Assembly: GCF_036013645.1 (NCBI RefSeq)
Contig: NZ_CP107869.1
Location: forward strand, 1,302,001 to 1,366,000
DNA length: 64,000 nucleotides
Direction: 5' to 3'
From: Streptomyces sp. NBC_00490
GTDB taxonomy: Bacteria; Actinomycetota; Actinomycetes; Streptomycetales; Streptomycetaceae
This document shows positions 1 through 7,131 of this stretch, piece after piece. Position 1 is the first letter of the stretch. Every line of letters starts with the position of its first letter. The notes beneath the pieces are model-generated. The model had not been told where the DNA came from, made no database searches, and saw nothing but the letters and a program-made list of their open reading frames with translations. The translations under genes were made by a program, and so were the position numbers.

Positions 1-209
1 GGTGCCCCGGGGAGTCCGTCATGGTGGCGGACACGTCGTGCTCCTTACATCGGTGTGCGGTGCGTGAACGAACGCGGTGGGAGGGGAGTTCCTTCCGGAC
101 CGGTGGAACTTATCGGTCCGGCCGCGAGTTTCTACGTTGCTGTAGATATTAAGGGGTGCCGGATCGCCGTCCGAGCGGGCCGGGCCCCGACCGACCGTTT
201 GGAGCAGTC

Positions 210-665
210 ATGGCCCTGTGGGACCGGTTCAAGGAGTCCGCGTCGACGATGCAGACGCAGCTCGTGGCGAAGAAGAACGACCTCAAGAGCGGCGCCTTCC
301 GCGACGCGAGCATGGCCATGTGCGCGCTGGTCGCCGCCGCGGACGGGAGTGTCGATCCCTCCGAGCGCCAGCGGGTGGCCCAGCTGATCGCCACCAACGA
401 GGTGCTGCAGAACTTCGACGCCATGGACCTCCAGCGCCGCTTCGACGACAACATCAACAAGCTGACCACCGACTTCGCCTTCGGCAAGGTGAGCGTGCTC
501 CAGGAGATCGGCAAGGCGAAGAAGAAGCCGGCCGAGGCGCGTGCCGTGGTGCAGATCGGCATCGTGATCGGCGGGGCCGACGGCGACTTCGACAAGAGCG
601 AGCAGGCCGTCGTACGCGAGGCGTGTTTCGCACTCGACCTGCCGCCGCACGAGTTCGACCTCTGA
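210..665 (+). CDS. TerB-family tellurite-resistance-like protein
   Basis: A 151-residue cytosolic, all-helical protein of the TerB family, usually linked to tellurite or metal stress. The two acidic loops expected of TerB are visible: DGSVD at residues 45-49 and DGDFD at 124-128, which bind divalent metal in characterised members. An ATG at 210 is chosen because the protein then begins MALWDRFK, the usual N-terminus of short TerB proteins; an in-frame start at 156 would add an unrelated arginine/proline-rich tail. No other ter genes are adjacent, so it is an orphan copy. It converges on the M56 peptidase gene across a hairpin. Function in tellurite resistance is family knowledge, not shown here. 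Confidence 0.9.
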   Translation: MALWDRFKESASTMQTQLVAKKNDLKSGAFRDASMAMCALVAAADGSVDPSERQRVAQLIATNEVLQNFDAMDLQRRFDDNINKLTTDFAFGKVSVLQEIGKAKKKPAEARAVVQIGIVIGGADGDFDKSEQAVVREACFALDLPPHEFDL

Positions 666-669
666 GGAG

Positions 670-691
670 GACGGCGCGCGGCGGCGCCGTC
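670..691. terminator. Hairpin between convergent terB-like and M56 genes
   Basis: GACGGCGC (670-677) and GCGCCGTC (684-691) form a perfect 8-bp stem with a 6-base loop, directly between two convergent genes. It overlaps the M56 stop codon. There is no T-run, which is common for Streptomyces terminators. Confidence 0.6.
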
Positions 692-1622
692 ACAGCGGCG
701 TCGCGGCGCGCAGGATGACGATCATCGTCACCGCGGAGTTGGCGGACGACAGCGCGGAGAGCGCCGTACCGGCGGCGGCCGCCCAGGCCGCCATCCCGAC
801 CGCGGTGAACACCGAGGGCCAGCCGCGACCGCCGGGAGCGGGCGCCAGCAGGGCCGCCACCCGCCGGGGCACCGGTCCGGGCAGGGCGAAGCCCGCGAGT
901 GCCGGCACGGGAGTGCGGCGGGAGACCAGCGCCGCCCTGCCGATCGCGCGCGCCACGGTGTGGCGGTCGCCGACGACCCGGGCCGCCTCCTCGTCCGCCC
1001 AGCGCTCCGTCGTGTAGACGACCGCCGTACGCAGCGGACGCAGAAACGGGTTGGCGCGCGCCGCCAGCTGGGCGACGAGCAGGAACCGGTGGTGCCGGGC
1101 GGCCAGATGCACGCGCTCGTGGGCGAATAGGGCGCGCCGCTCGGCGGGCCCGAGAGCGGACAGCAGGGCCGTGGTCACCACGATGCGGCCACGGGTCCCG
1201 CCGGGCAGGGCGTACGCGTACGGCTCGCCGTCGGGCAGGATCGCGACCTGCGTGCCGGGCAGTCCGGCCAGCGCCCGGTGGGCGCGCCGTCGTACCCGCG
1301 CGTGCCGCCACAGCGCCCGCCCGCACAGCACGGCGACGGCCAGCAGGGCCGGGATGGCGGCCTTGCCGGCCACCTCGTCGTAGGGGACGGTCTCGCGGAC
1401 CTCGGGGTCGGACCAGCCGTCGGGCAGGGGGTTGCCCGGCAGCTGCGCCGTGCCGACCACCATCAGCAGCCCCAGACAGACCGTGCTGCACAGCGCCATC
1501 ACTCCGGCCACGCCCGTCAGCAGGCGGGTGGCGACACGGGGATGCAGACGCTGTTCGGCGAGTCTCGCGATCGGCCAGGCCGTCAAGGGCAGCACCAGCG
1601 GAAGGAAGACGAACACCCCCAT
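690..1622 (-). CDS. M56 family membrane metallopeptidase (BlaR1-like)
   Basis: A 310-residue membrane protein with hydrophobic segments near residues 1-20, 37-57 and 88-103 and another at the C-terminus. The zinc-protease motif HERVH (168-172) sits after the cytoplasmic loop, as in BlaR1/MecR1-type M56 peptidases. It lacks a penicillin-binding sensor domain, so the inducing signal is unknown. It lies 6 bases downstream of a BlaI-type repressor gene on the same strand, the standard two-gene module in which the activated peptidase causes loss of its repressor. Family assignment is strong; substrate and signal are inferred only from the BlaI neighbour. Confidence 0.88.
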   Translation of the reverse strand: MGVFVFLPLVLPLTAWPIARLAEQRLHPRVATRLLTGVAGVMALCSTVCLGLLMVVGTAQLPGNPLPDGWSDPEVRETVPYDEVAGKAAIPALLAVAVLCGRALWRHARVRRRAHRALAGLPGTQVAILPDGEPYAYALPGGTRGRIVVTTALLSALGPAERRALFAHERVHLAARHHRFLLVAQLAARANPFLRPLRTAVVYTTERWADEEAARVVGDRHTVARAIGRAALVSRRTPVPALAGFALPGPVPRRVAALLAPAPGGRGWPSVFTAVGMAAWAAAAGTALSALSSANSAVTMIVILRAATPL

Positions 1623-1628
1623 GAGAAG

Positions 1629-2045
1629 TCAGTGGTCCCTTTCGCCCTCGGCCGCTTCGCCCACGTCGCCTTCGCCCTCCGCCTGCCCCAGCAGGTCGCG
1701 CAGCAGCTTCTCGTCGTCCGGATCGAGCGAGGTGACGAAGCTGGCGAGGACCGCCTCGCGGTCGCTCTCGCCGTCCAGGAGTTTGCGCATCTTGTGGGCC
1801 GCCAGCCCGGCCTGGTCCGACACCGGGGTCCAGACGAAGGACCGGCCCGAGCGCTCCCGGGTCACCGCGGCCTTGGCCAGCAGCCGGGTCAGGATCGTGA
1901 TCACCGTCGTATAGGCGAGGCCCGCGCCGAGCCGCTCCTGCACCCAGCCCGCCGTCGCCGGACCGTCGGCCTCGCGCAGGGCCGACAGAACCTGCGCCTC
2001 CAGCTCACCCTGCCCCCGTCGCCGGGGCCTTCGGTGATCCGTCAC
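1629..2045 (-). CDS. BlaI/MecI/CopY family transcriptional repressor
   Basis: A 138-residue winged-helix repressor. The sequence runs GELEAQVLSAL-READGPATAGWVQERL, then AYTTVITILTRLLAKA, the recognition helix typical of BlaI, then a C-terminal helical dimerisation region. The start is the GTG at 2045, preceded by GGGAG; the frame is open further upstream but that part does not resemble the family. It is co-transcribed with the M56 peptidase downstream. I did not find a clear TACA-type BlaI operator in the 148 bases separating it from the divergent tatA. Confidence 0.9.
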   Translation of the reverse strand: MTDHRRPRRRGQGELEAQVLSALREADGPATAGWVQERLGAGLAYTTVITILTRLLAKAAVTRERSGRSFVWTPVSDQAGLAAHKMRKLLDGESDREAVLASFVTSLDPDDEKLLRDLLGQAEGEGDVGEAAEGERDH

Positions 2046-2193
2046 GTCCTGTCTCCCTTCCGCTGCCACGCACGTCACAGGCGGTCCATGGTAAGGACAC
2101 CGGCGGCTCCGCACGGTCGGGCAGGGGTACGCTGCCCGCCTGGCCGAGATCGCCTCCGACTTCGGCGTCCCCGTCTGATCCGGAGGGATCCCC

Positions 2194-2421
2194 ATGTTCG
2201 GACTGAGCGAGCTCGCCATCCTGCTCATCGTCGTCATCGCCGTCCTGGCGGCGAAGAAGCTCCCCGAACTGACCCGCTCTGCGGGCAAGTCGGCGCGCAT
2301 TCTCAAGGCGGAGAAGGACGCCATGGACGACGGCCCGGCCGAGGGACGGGCGAACCCCGAGGTGATTCAGGGCGAGGTCGTCACGCCTCGCCCCCAGGAC
2401 GACGGTCCGGCCCGGTCATGA
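2194..2421 (+). CDS. tatA: TatA/TatE-type twin-arginine translocase subunit
   Basis: A 75-residue single-span protein: FGLSEL, a transmembrane helix to about residue 20, then AAKKLPELTRSAGKSARIL, the conserved hinge and amphipathic helix of TatA/E. The acidic hydrophilic tail is short. A strong site GGAGGGATCCCC precedes the ATG. No tatB or tatC is nearby, so this is an additional, orphan TatA copy that would join pores made elsewhere. Its stop codon overlaps that of the convergent lipoprotein gene by 6 bases (TCATGA, 2416-2421). Confidence 0.9.
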   Translation: MFGLSELAILLIVVIAVLAAKKLPELTRSAGKSARILKAEKDAMDDGPAEGRANPEVIQGEVVTPRPQDDGPARS

Positions 2422-3393
2422 GAACAGGGTGTTCAGGTCCGGCTTCTTGTCGCCGAACAGGCCGTCCTTCTCGCTGAGTGCGGCCAGCTTCTCCAGGGAG
2501 GCCATGTCGACGTCGGTCGGCCAACTGGGGAGGATGAGGTTCTTCAGGACATCGCCGCTGATCTTGGTGTAGGTCGTGAGGGTCTGACGGGCCTCGTCCG
2601 GGTGGGCGGAGGCGTACTCGAGCGACTCCGTCATGGCTTCGGTGAACTTCTTCACCAGGTCCGGGTTCTGCTGCGCGAACTGTGCCGAGGTGAAGTACGT
2701 CGCCACGGTGAGCTCGGGGTCCGTCTCGGCGAACGGTGAGGCCACGACGCGGGCGCCCTGCGCCTTGGCGACCGTCTGCGCGGGCTCGCCCATCCAGGCG
2801 GCGTCCACCCGGCCGTCGTCCACGGCGGCGGGCATCTGGTCGAAGGGGATCTCGACGAACTTGACCTCGGAGGGGTCGCCGCCGGCCTTGCGCACCGACT
2901 CGCGCACGGTGGTGTCGCCGATGTTCTGCAAGGTGTTCACGGCCACCGTCCGTCCGGCGAGGTCCTTGGCCGTCCTGACGGGGCTGTCCTTCTTCACCAT
3001 CACGGCGGTGACGTCACCGCCGACCTTGCCGTTGGAGGCCGCCCCGTTGACCACGGACTTGACCGGAACTCCCTTGACCTGGGCGACCATCAGCGAGGTC
3101 GTGTTGCTGAACCCGAACTTGAACTGCCCGCTCACCACACCGGGGACGATCGCGGCGCCGCCCTGGGCGGGGACCATCTCCAGCTTGATGCCACGGCTGC
3201 TGAAGAAGCCCTTCTCCTGCCCCAGATAGAGCGGGGCGACGTCGACGATCGGAATGATGCCGACCTTGACCGTCGTGGTCTTGCCGCCTCCCGAGGATGA
3301 CGAGTCACCGGCGTCCGAGTCCGAGGATCCGCATCCGGCCACGGCGACGAAGGTGATCAGCGCTGCGCCGAACCCGAGTATGCGCCTTCGCAT
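2416..3393 (-). CDS. ABC transporter substrate-binding lipoprotein, sulfonate/nitrate/taurine type
   Basis: A 325-residue periplasmic-binding protein of the NMT1/SsuA type. It opens with a lipoprotein signal: MRRRILGFGAALITFVAVAGC, lipobox VAGC, then a Ser/Gly-rich linker. The mature part begins VKVGIIPIVDVAPLYLGQEKGFF and has the family features GQFKFGFSNTTSLM, AVNTLQNIGDTTVRE and AAWMGEPAQTVA. The start at 3393 has GGAGGAG upstream. No permease or ATPase gene is adjacent, so it is an orphan binding protein or borrows partners. The ligand cannot be read from sequence; aliphatic sulfonates or small aromatic anions are plausible. Confidence 0.87.
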   Translation of the reverse strand: MRRRILGFGAALITFVAVAGCGSSDSDAGDSSSSGGGKTTTVKVGIIPIVDVAPLYLGQEKGFFSSRGIKLEMVPAQGGAAIVPGVVSGQFKFGFSNTTSLMVAQVKGVPVKSVVNGAASNGKVGGDVTAVMVKKDSPVRTAKDLAGRTVAVNTLQNIGDTTVRESVRKAGGDPSEVKFVEIPFDQMPAAVDDGRVDAAWMGEPAQTVAKAQGARVVASPFAETDPELTVATYFTSAQFAQQNPDLVKKFTEAMTESLEYASAHPDEARQTLTTYTKISGDVLKNLILPSWPTDVDMASLEKLAALSEKDGLFGDKKPDLNTLFS

Positions 3394-3488
3394 GGGCTCC
3401 TCCTGGGGGAAGGGGTGGGGGAAGAGACCACGGCTGTCCTGGTGCGGCTCGACAGCCCGGCTTGTTTGTGCATTTTCGCGACGGCCGC

Positions 3489-3517
3489 AATCTACACGCC
3501 ACACTTCACACTGTCAG
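3489..3517 (-). promoter_or_regulatory. Vegetative-type promoter for the binding lipoprotein
   Basis: Read on the minus strand, CTGACA (3517-3512), 17 bases, then TAGATT (3494-3489). Five of six -35 bases and a TANNNT -10 match the main actinobacterial sigma consensus. It leaves roughly 90 bases of leader before the ATG at 3393. Confidence 0.6.
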
Positions 3518-3565
3518 TACTCCGGACAAGGCTCCGTCCACGATGCGCGGTCACCGCCCGGACAG

Positions 3566-3571
3566 TACGGT
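3566..3571 (+). promoter_or_regulatory. -10 box giving a leaderless ppk2 mRNA (candidate)
   Basis: TACGGT ends 6 bases before the ATG at 3578, and no Shine-Dalgarno sequence lies in that gap. This is the usual arrangement for Streptomyces leaderless transcripts. The -35 region is weak. Confidence 0.45.
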
Positions 3572-3577
3572 GCAGGC

Positions 3578-4381
3578 ATGGTCGCCAAGAAGGCGGAGAA
3601 ACTGCCGCGCAAGGTGTACGAGAAGGAACTGCTGCGCCTGCAGACGGAGTTGGTGAAGCTCCAGGAGTGGGTGCGGGCCACCGGGACCCGGCTGGTCGTC
3701 GTCTTCGAGGGGCGGGACGCGGCGGGCAAGGGCGGCACCATCAAGCGGGTCTCCGAGCATCTCAACCCGCGTGTGGCACGGATCGCCGCGCTGCCCAAGC
3801 CGACCGAGCGCGAGCGCAGTCAGTGGTACTTCCAGCGCTACGTCGAGCATCTGCCGGCCGCCGGCGAGATCGTGCTGTTCGACCGGTCCTGGTACAACCG
3901 GGCCGGGGTCGAGCACGTGATGGGCTTCTGCACCAAGCAGGAGCACCAGCTCTTCCTGCGCCAGTGCCCCGTCTTCGAGCGGATGCTCGTCGAGGACGGC
4001 ATCCTGCTGCGCAAGTACTGGTTCTCGGTGAGCGACACCGAGCAGCAGGAACGCTTCCGGCGCCGGCTGGAGGATCCGCTGCGGCGCTGGAAGCTCTCGC
4101 CCATGGACCTGGAGTCGATCACCCACTGGGAGGCGTACTCGCGGGCCAAGGACGAGATGATGGTGCACACCGACATCACCGATTCCCCGTGGTACGTGGT
4201 GGAGAGCGACGACAAGCGCCGCGCCCGGCTCAACACCATCGCCCATCTGCTGAGCTCGGTGCCGTACCACGACGTGCCACCACCGGTCCTGGAACTGCCC
4301 GACCGCCCGGAGTCGACCGGCTATCAGCGCACGCCGCGCGATCTGCAGACCTACGTCCCCGATCACGCGGCACGCCTGTGA
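3578..4381 (+). CDS. ppk2: Polyphosphate kinase 2 family protein
   Basis: A 267-residue PPK2 enzyme, which transfers phosphate between polyphosphate and nucleoside mono- or diphosphates in the cytosol. Walker A is seen as EGRDAAGKGGT (44-54), followed by ERSQWYFQRYV and the Walker B/lid region FDRSWYNR (101-108), all diagnostic. The single-domain length fits class I/III PPK2. ATG 3578 is preferred over upstream in-frame starts because the protein then begins at the conserved helix and a -10 box sits 6 bases upstream. Direction (NDP or NMP kinase) cannot be told from sequence. Confidence 0.92.
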   Translation: MVAKKAEKLPRKVYEKELLRLQTELVKLQEWVRATGTRLVVVFEGRDAAGKGGTIKRVSEHLNPRVARIAALPKPTERERSQWYFQRYVEHLPAAGEIVLFDRSWYNRAGVEHVMGFCTKQEHQLFLRQCPVFERMLVEDGILLRKYWFSVSDTEQQERFRRRLEDPLRRWKLSPMDLESITHWEAYSRAKDEMMVHTDITDSPWYVVESDDKRRARLNTIAHLLSSVPYHDVPPPVLELPDRPESTGYQRTPRDLQTYVPDHAARL

Positions 4382-4396
4382 CACACCCCGCGCGGG

Positions 4397-5917
4397 CTAC
4401 GCCGTCGTCAGCGGCAGCGCGGTGAAGGTGTGCCGCTCCCACAGCCGGCGTGAGAGCTCCTCCGGGTAGGCGGCGACCGTGGGTTCGGTGTCGAGGAGCC
4501 GGACGAGGCGGCGCTCGGGATCGTAGGCGGGCCAGCCCGGGTCGCCCGTCGTGGCGAACGCGGTCCAGGAGGAGCGGATGTGGGCGGAGAGGGCCTCGGT
4601 CTCGGGCGAGGGGGTGGGTCCGATCAGCATGGCGCCCAGACCGGTGCCGTCGAACACACCGAAGGTCAGGGGTACGTCCAGCCCGTGACAGGCGCCGAGT
4701 GCGCCGCCGTTCGCGGGGGCGGACCAGGTGAGGTCGTAGACGTGCGCCCGGCCGCCGCCGGCCACATGCGCCTGGGCCAGCCGCAGTGAGGGCATGCGGA
4801 ACAGCCAGTCGGACTGCACGAGTTCGAACAGGTACTCCGTGGAGGCGTCGGGGAAGGCCGCCCGGTAGGCCCGCTCGGCGTCCGGCGTCGGGCCGAACAG
4901 GCTCAGGGTCAGTGCGGCCAGTCCGTCGTCCACCCGGCCGAGCAGCCCGCCGAGCAGGAGGAAGAGGCGGTACTCGTCCCTGTTGTGCCCGGCGATCAGC
5001 TCCACGTCACGGGCGGCGCCGTCCGCGAGGGCCTCCCAGGGTGCGGTGGGCAGGACCTCGCCGTCGACGACGGGCGAGAAGGGGGTGGGAGTGAGGGCGA
5101 CGGCGCCCCAGCGAGGCACGTGTTCACGCATACGGCCGCTCAGCGCGGCCCCCGCCTCGGGAAGCTTGCGCGGGTCCACCCCGGCGAGGTCGGCCACGGT
5201 GGGCCGCAGCCCGATCCCGGCGGCCAGGGTCTGCGCGATGTCGGCGGCGAGCGCGTCCGAGAAGTACGTGCCCGGCACGCTCTGCGCGATGGCCCGCCGG
5301 AACAGCCCCCGCGCCCCCGGCATCGCCATCAGCGCGGCGATGGACCCCGCGCCCGCCGACTCACCGAAGACGGTGACCTGCTCCGGATCGCCTCCGAAGG
5401 CGGCGATGTTCTCGCGCACCCACTCCAGCGCCGCCACCTGGTCGAGCAGACCGCGGTTCGCGGGAGCGCCCTCGATCCGCAGGAAGCCCTCGATGCCGAC
5501 CCGGTAGTTCAGGGTGACCACGACGACCCCGCCCTCGCGCGCGAGCCGGCCACCGTCGTAGGCGGGGTCGTCGGAGGAGCCGAACTTGTAGGCGCCGCCG
5601 TAGATCCACACCATCACCGGGCGGCGTGCCACCGGGTCCGCGTCCGGCGTCCAGACGTTCACGGTGAGCCAGTCGTCACCGGCCGGAAGGGTCCCGGGAG
5701 CCTCGGGGCCGAACGGTTCCTGCGGTGGAGGCGGGCCGAACGCGAAGGCCTCCCGTACGCCGTCCCAGCGCTCCACCCGCCGCGGAGCCGCGAAGCGGGC
5801 CTCGCCCACGGGAGGCTGCGCGTACGGGATTCCGCGGAACACCGCCAGGGCACCCTCCCGCCGACCGCGTACCGCGCCCGCCGCCGTAGCGGCCTCCGGA
5901 TACTCGCTTGTGCTCAT
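4397..5917 (-). CDS. Type-B carboxylesterase / para-nitrobenzyl esterase
   Basis: A 506-residue alpha/beta hydrolase of the carboxylesterase type-B family. The oxyanion loop YGGAY (106-110), the nucleophile elbow GESAGAGS with Ser187, the conserved FRGIPYAQPPVGEARF start, and a C-terminal GACHGLDVPLTFG segment holding the catalytic His are all present. There is no signal peptide, so it is probably cytosolic. GAGGAG precedes the ATG. It lies 99 bases downstream of the AhpD-like gene on the same strand and may share its transcript. The substrate is unknown; the family hydrolyses diverse carboxylic esters. Confidence 0.9.
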   Translation of the reverse strand: MSTSEYPEAATAAGAVRGRREGALAVFRGIPYAQPPVGEARFAAPRRVERWDGVREAFAFGPPPPQEPFGPEAPGTLPAGDDWLTVNVWTPDADPVARRPVMVWIYGGAYKFGSSDDPAYDGGRLAREGGVVVVTLNYRVGIEGFLRIEGAPANRGLLDQVAALEWVRENIAAFGGDPEQVTVFGESAGAGSIAALMAMPGARGLFRRAIAQSVPGTYFSDALAADIAQTLAAGIGLRPTVADLAGVDPRKLPEAGAALSGRMREHVPRWGAVALTPTPFSPVVDGEVLPTAPWEALADGAARDVELIAGHNRDEYRLFLLLGGLLGRVDDGLAALTLSLFGPTPDAERAYRAAFPDASTEYLFELVQSDWLFRMPSLRLAQAHVAGGGRAHVYDLTWSAPANGGALGACHGLDVPLTFGVFDGTGLGAMLIGPTPSPETEALSAHIRSSWTAFATTGDPGWPAYDPERRLVRLLDTEPTVAAYPEELSRRLWERHTFTALPLTTA

Positions 5918-6016
5918 CGACGACTCCTCACCGGATCCATGTACTGGTGAAAACTAGTGCACCTGGCGAACATGGAACACCCCTCACCCGGAAAAGGCCT
6001 CCACCCGGCGGATCAC

Positions 6017-6598
6017 CTAGTCGACGGGCCCACTGGACGGCGCGGCCGGGAACGGGGTGCCCCAGGCTTCCTCCTCCAGTTGGAGTCCGTTGGCCAGGTG
6101 ACTGATCGTGCGGTACCAGCCGGTCAGCACGAGGAACTCCAGGAGCTGGTCGTCCTCGTAGTGGACGCGCAGGGCGTCCCAGGCGGGCTGCGAGAGGCGG
6201 GCGGTGTCGTGCAGTTCGTCGACGGCGGCGAGGAGCGCGGTGTGGCGGGGCAGCCAGGAGGTCGTCGCGGTGGGGTCGGCCTCCGTCGTCGCCCGGATCT
6301 GCTCCTCGGTGAGTCCCGCCTGCCGGGCCAGGGAGGCGGCGTGCACGCCCCATTCGTAGGCGCAGCCCGCGCGTGCGGTGACGCGGGCGATGACGATCTC
6401 GCGGTCCGTCGCGGGCAGCAGTCCGTGACCGAGGAGTCCGGAGCCCAGGACGAACATCCGGGAGGTCAGTTCCGGGTTGCGGTGCAGGACACGGAACAGG
6501 GTGAGCGGCTCGTGCGGTACGTCCGGGGGCATCCAGCGGCGCAGTGACTGGTCGACGGCGGCGGAGTAGGGCGGGTGGAGCGGTTCTATGCGCGGCAT
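6017..6598 (-). CDS. Carboxymuconolactone decarboxylase / AhpD-like protein
   Basis: A 193-residue protein with the AhpD-like helical fold: LPATDREIVIARVTARAGCAYEWGVHAASLARQAGLTEEQI. In peroxidase-type AhpD the motif is CxxC then His; here Cys79 is followed by Ala-Tyr-Glu82, so the second cysteine is missing while His86 remains. Disulfide-based peroxidase activity is therefore unlikely. It is divergent from an HxlR regulator, with a long inverted repeat in the shared 68-bp gap, which suggests that regulator controls it. Confidence 0.85.
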   Translation of the reverse strand: MPRIEPLHPPYSAAVDQSLRRWMPPDVPHEPLTLFRVLHRNPELTSRMFVLGSGLLGHGLLPATDREIVIARVTARAGCAYEWGVHAASLARQAGLTEEQIRATTEADPTATTSWLPRHTALLAAVDELHDTARLSQPAWDALRVHYEDDQLLEFLVLTGWYRTISHLANGLQLEEEAWGTPFPAAPSSGPVD

Positions 6599-6611
6599 AC
6601 GACACCCTCCT

Positions 6612-6653
6612 GCTTCGATTTTCGAATCAGTATGCTGCTTTCAAAACCGAAGC
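6612..6653. promoter_or_regulatory. Inverted repeat in the AhpD-like/HxlR intergenic region
   Basis: GCTTCGATTTT (6612-6622) and AAAACCGAAGC (6643-6653) are inverted copies matching at 10 of 11 positions, with 20 bases between them. The left arm also contains a compact palindrome TTCGA-TTT-TCGAA (6614-6626). The position between divergent genes and the AT-rich content fit an operator for the HxlR dimer. Confidence 0.55.
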
Positions 6654-6666
6654 ACAAGGAGCGGTC

Positions 6667-7026
6667 ATGGAGTCAGACGCGGAGTCCAGGACGCCGCGGC
6701 CAGGTGTGCCGGTACGCGGGTCCACCTCGGGCCGGCCCGTCATGGCGGCACTGGATCTGCTCGGCCGACGCTGGGCACTGCGCATCCTCTGGGAGCTGCA
6801 CCAGAGCCCCGCGGGCTTCCGCGAGCTGCAACGGCGGTGCGAGCGCATGTCCTCCAGCGTCCTCAGCACCCGCCTCGGCGAACTGACCGGGGCCCGCCTC
6901 CTCGACCTGCGCGACGACTCGTACCGCCTCACCCCGCTCGGCGAGGATCTCGTCGAGGCGCTGAGTCCGCTGAACGCGTGGAGTGCGCGCTGGGCCGCAG
7001 AGACGGGGGGCGAGGCGGCGGGGTGA
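6667..7026 (+). CDS. HxlR/MarR-like winged-helix transcriptional regulator
   Basis: A 119-residue HxlR-family regulator. The diagnostic run is ALDLLGRRWALRILWELHQSPAGFRELQRR, followed by SSSVLSTRLGELTGARLLDL (recognition helix) and YRLTPLGEDL (wing). No cysteine-rich redox cluster like that of the HypR or QorR sensors is apparent. The ATG at 6667 follows AAGGAG. Its divergent neighbour is an AhpD-like protein, a common pairing for HxlR regulators of small redox or electrophile-response enzymes. The effector is unknown. Confidence 0.9.
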   Translation: MESDAESRTPRPGVPVRGSTSGRPVMAALDLLGRRWALRILWELHQSPAGFRELQRRCERMSSSVLSTRLGELTGARLLDLRDDSYRLTPLGEDLVEALSPLNAWSARWAAETGGEAAG

Positions 7027-7086
7027 GCGCGACGGTCGCAGTCGGCTTCCACGGTCACCGGTCCGGTGCCACGTCATCGCACACGT

Positions 7087-7117
7087 CGACCGGCGAGGGC
7101 GGCGCCCCCGCCGGTCG
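7087..7117. terminator. Terminator between hxlR and the mannanase
   Basis: CGACCGGCG (7087-7095) pairs perfectly with CGCCGGTCG (7109-7117). Inside lie GGGC/GCCC after one A-C mismatch, and a GGC loop. TTT follows on the plus strand. It separates two convergent genes. Confidence 0.7.
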
Positions 7118-7131
7118 TTTCAGGTGTCCGG

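Noticed and set aside
1..22. Minus-strand ATG at 22 opening a frame (MTDSPG) that leaves the window
   Set aside because: Only seven codons are visible and the nearest GGAG is too far upstream, so it cannot be supported as a gene.
2101..2178. Codon-like stretch reading GYAARLAEIASDFGVPV then a stop, just before tatA
   Set aside because: It looks like the end of a protein, but no start or ribosome-binding site is visible and the region is too short to identify; it may simply be chance in GC-rich DNA.
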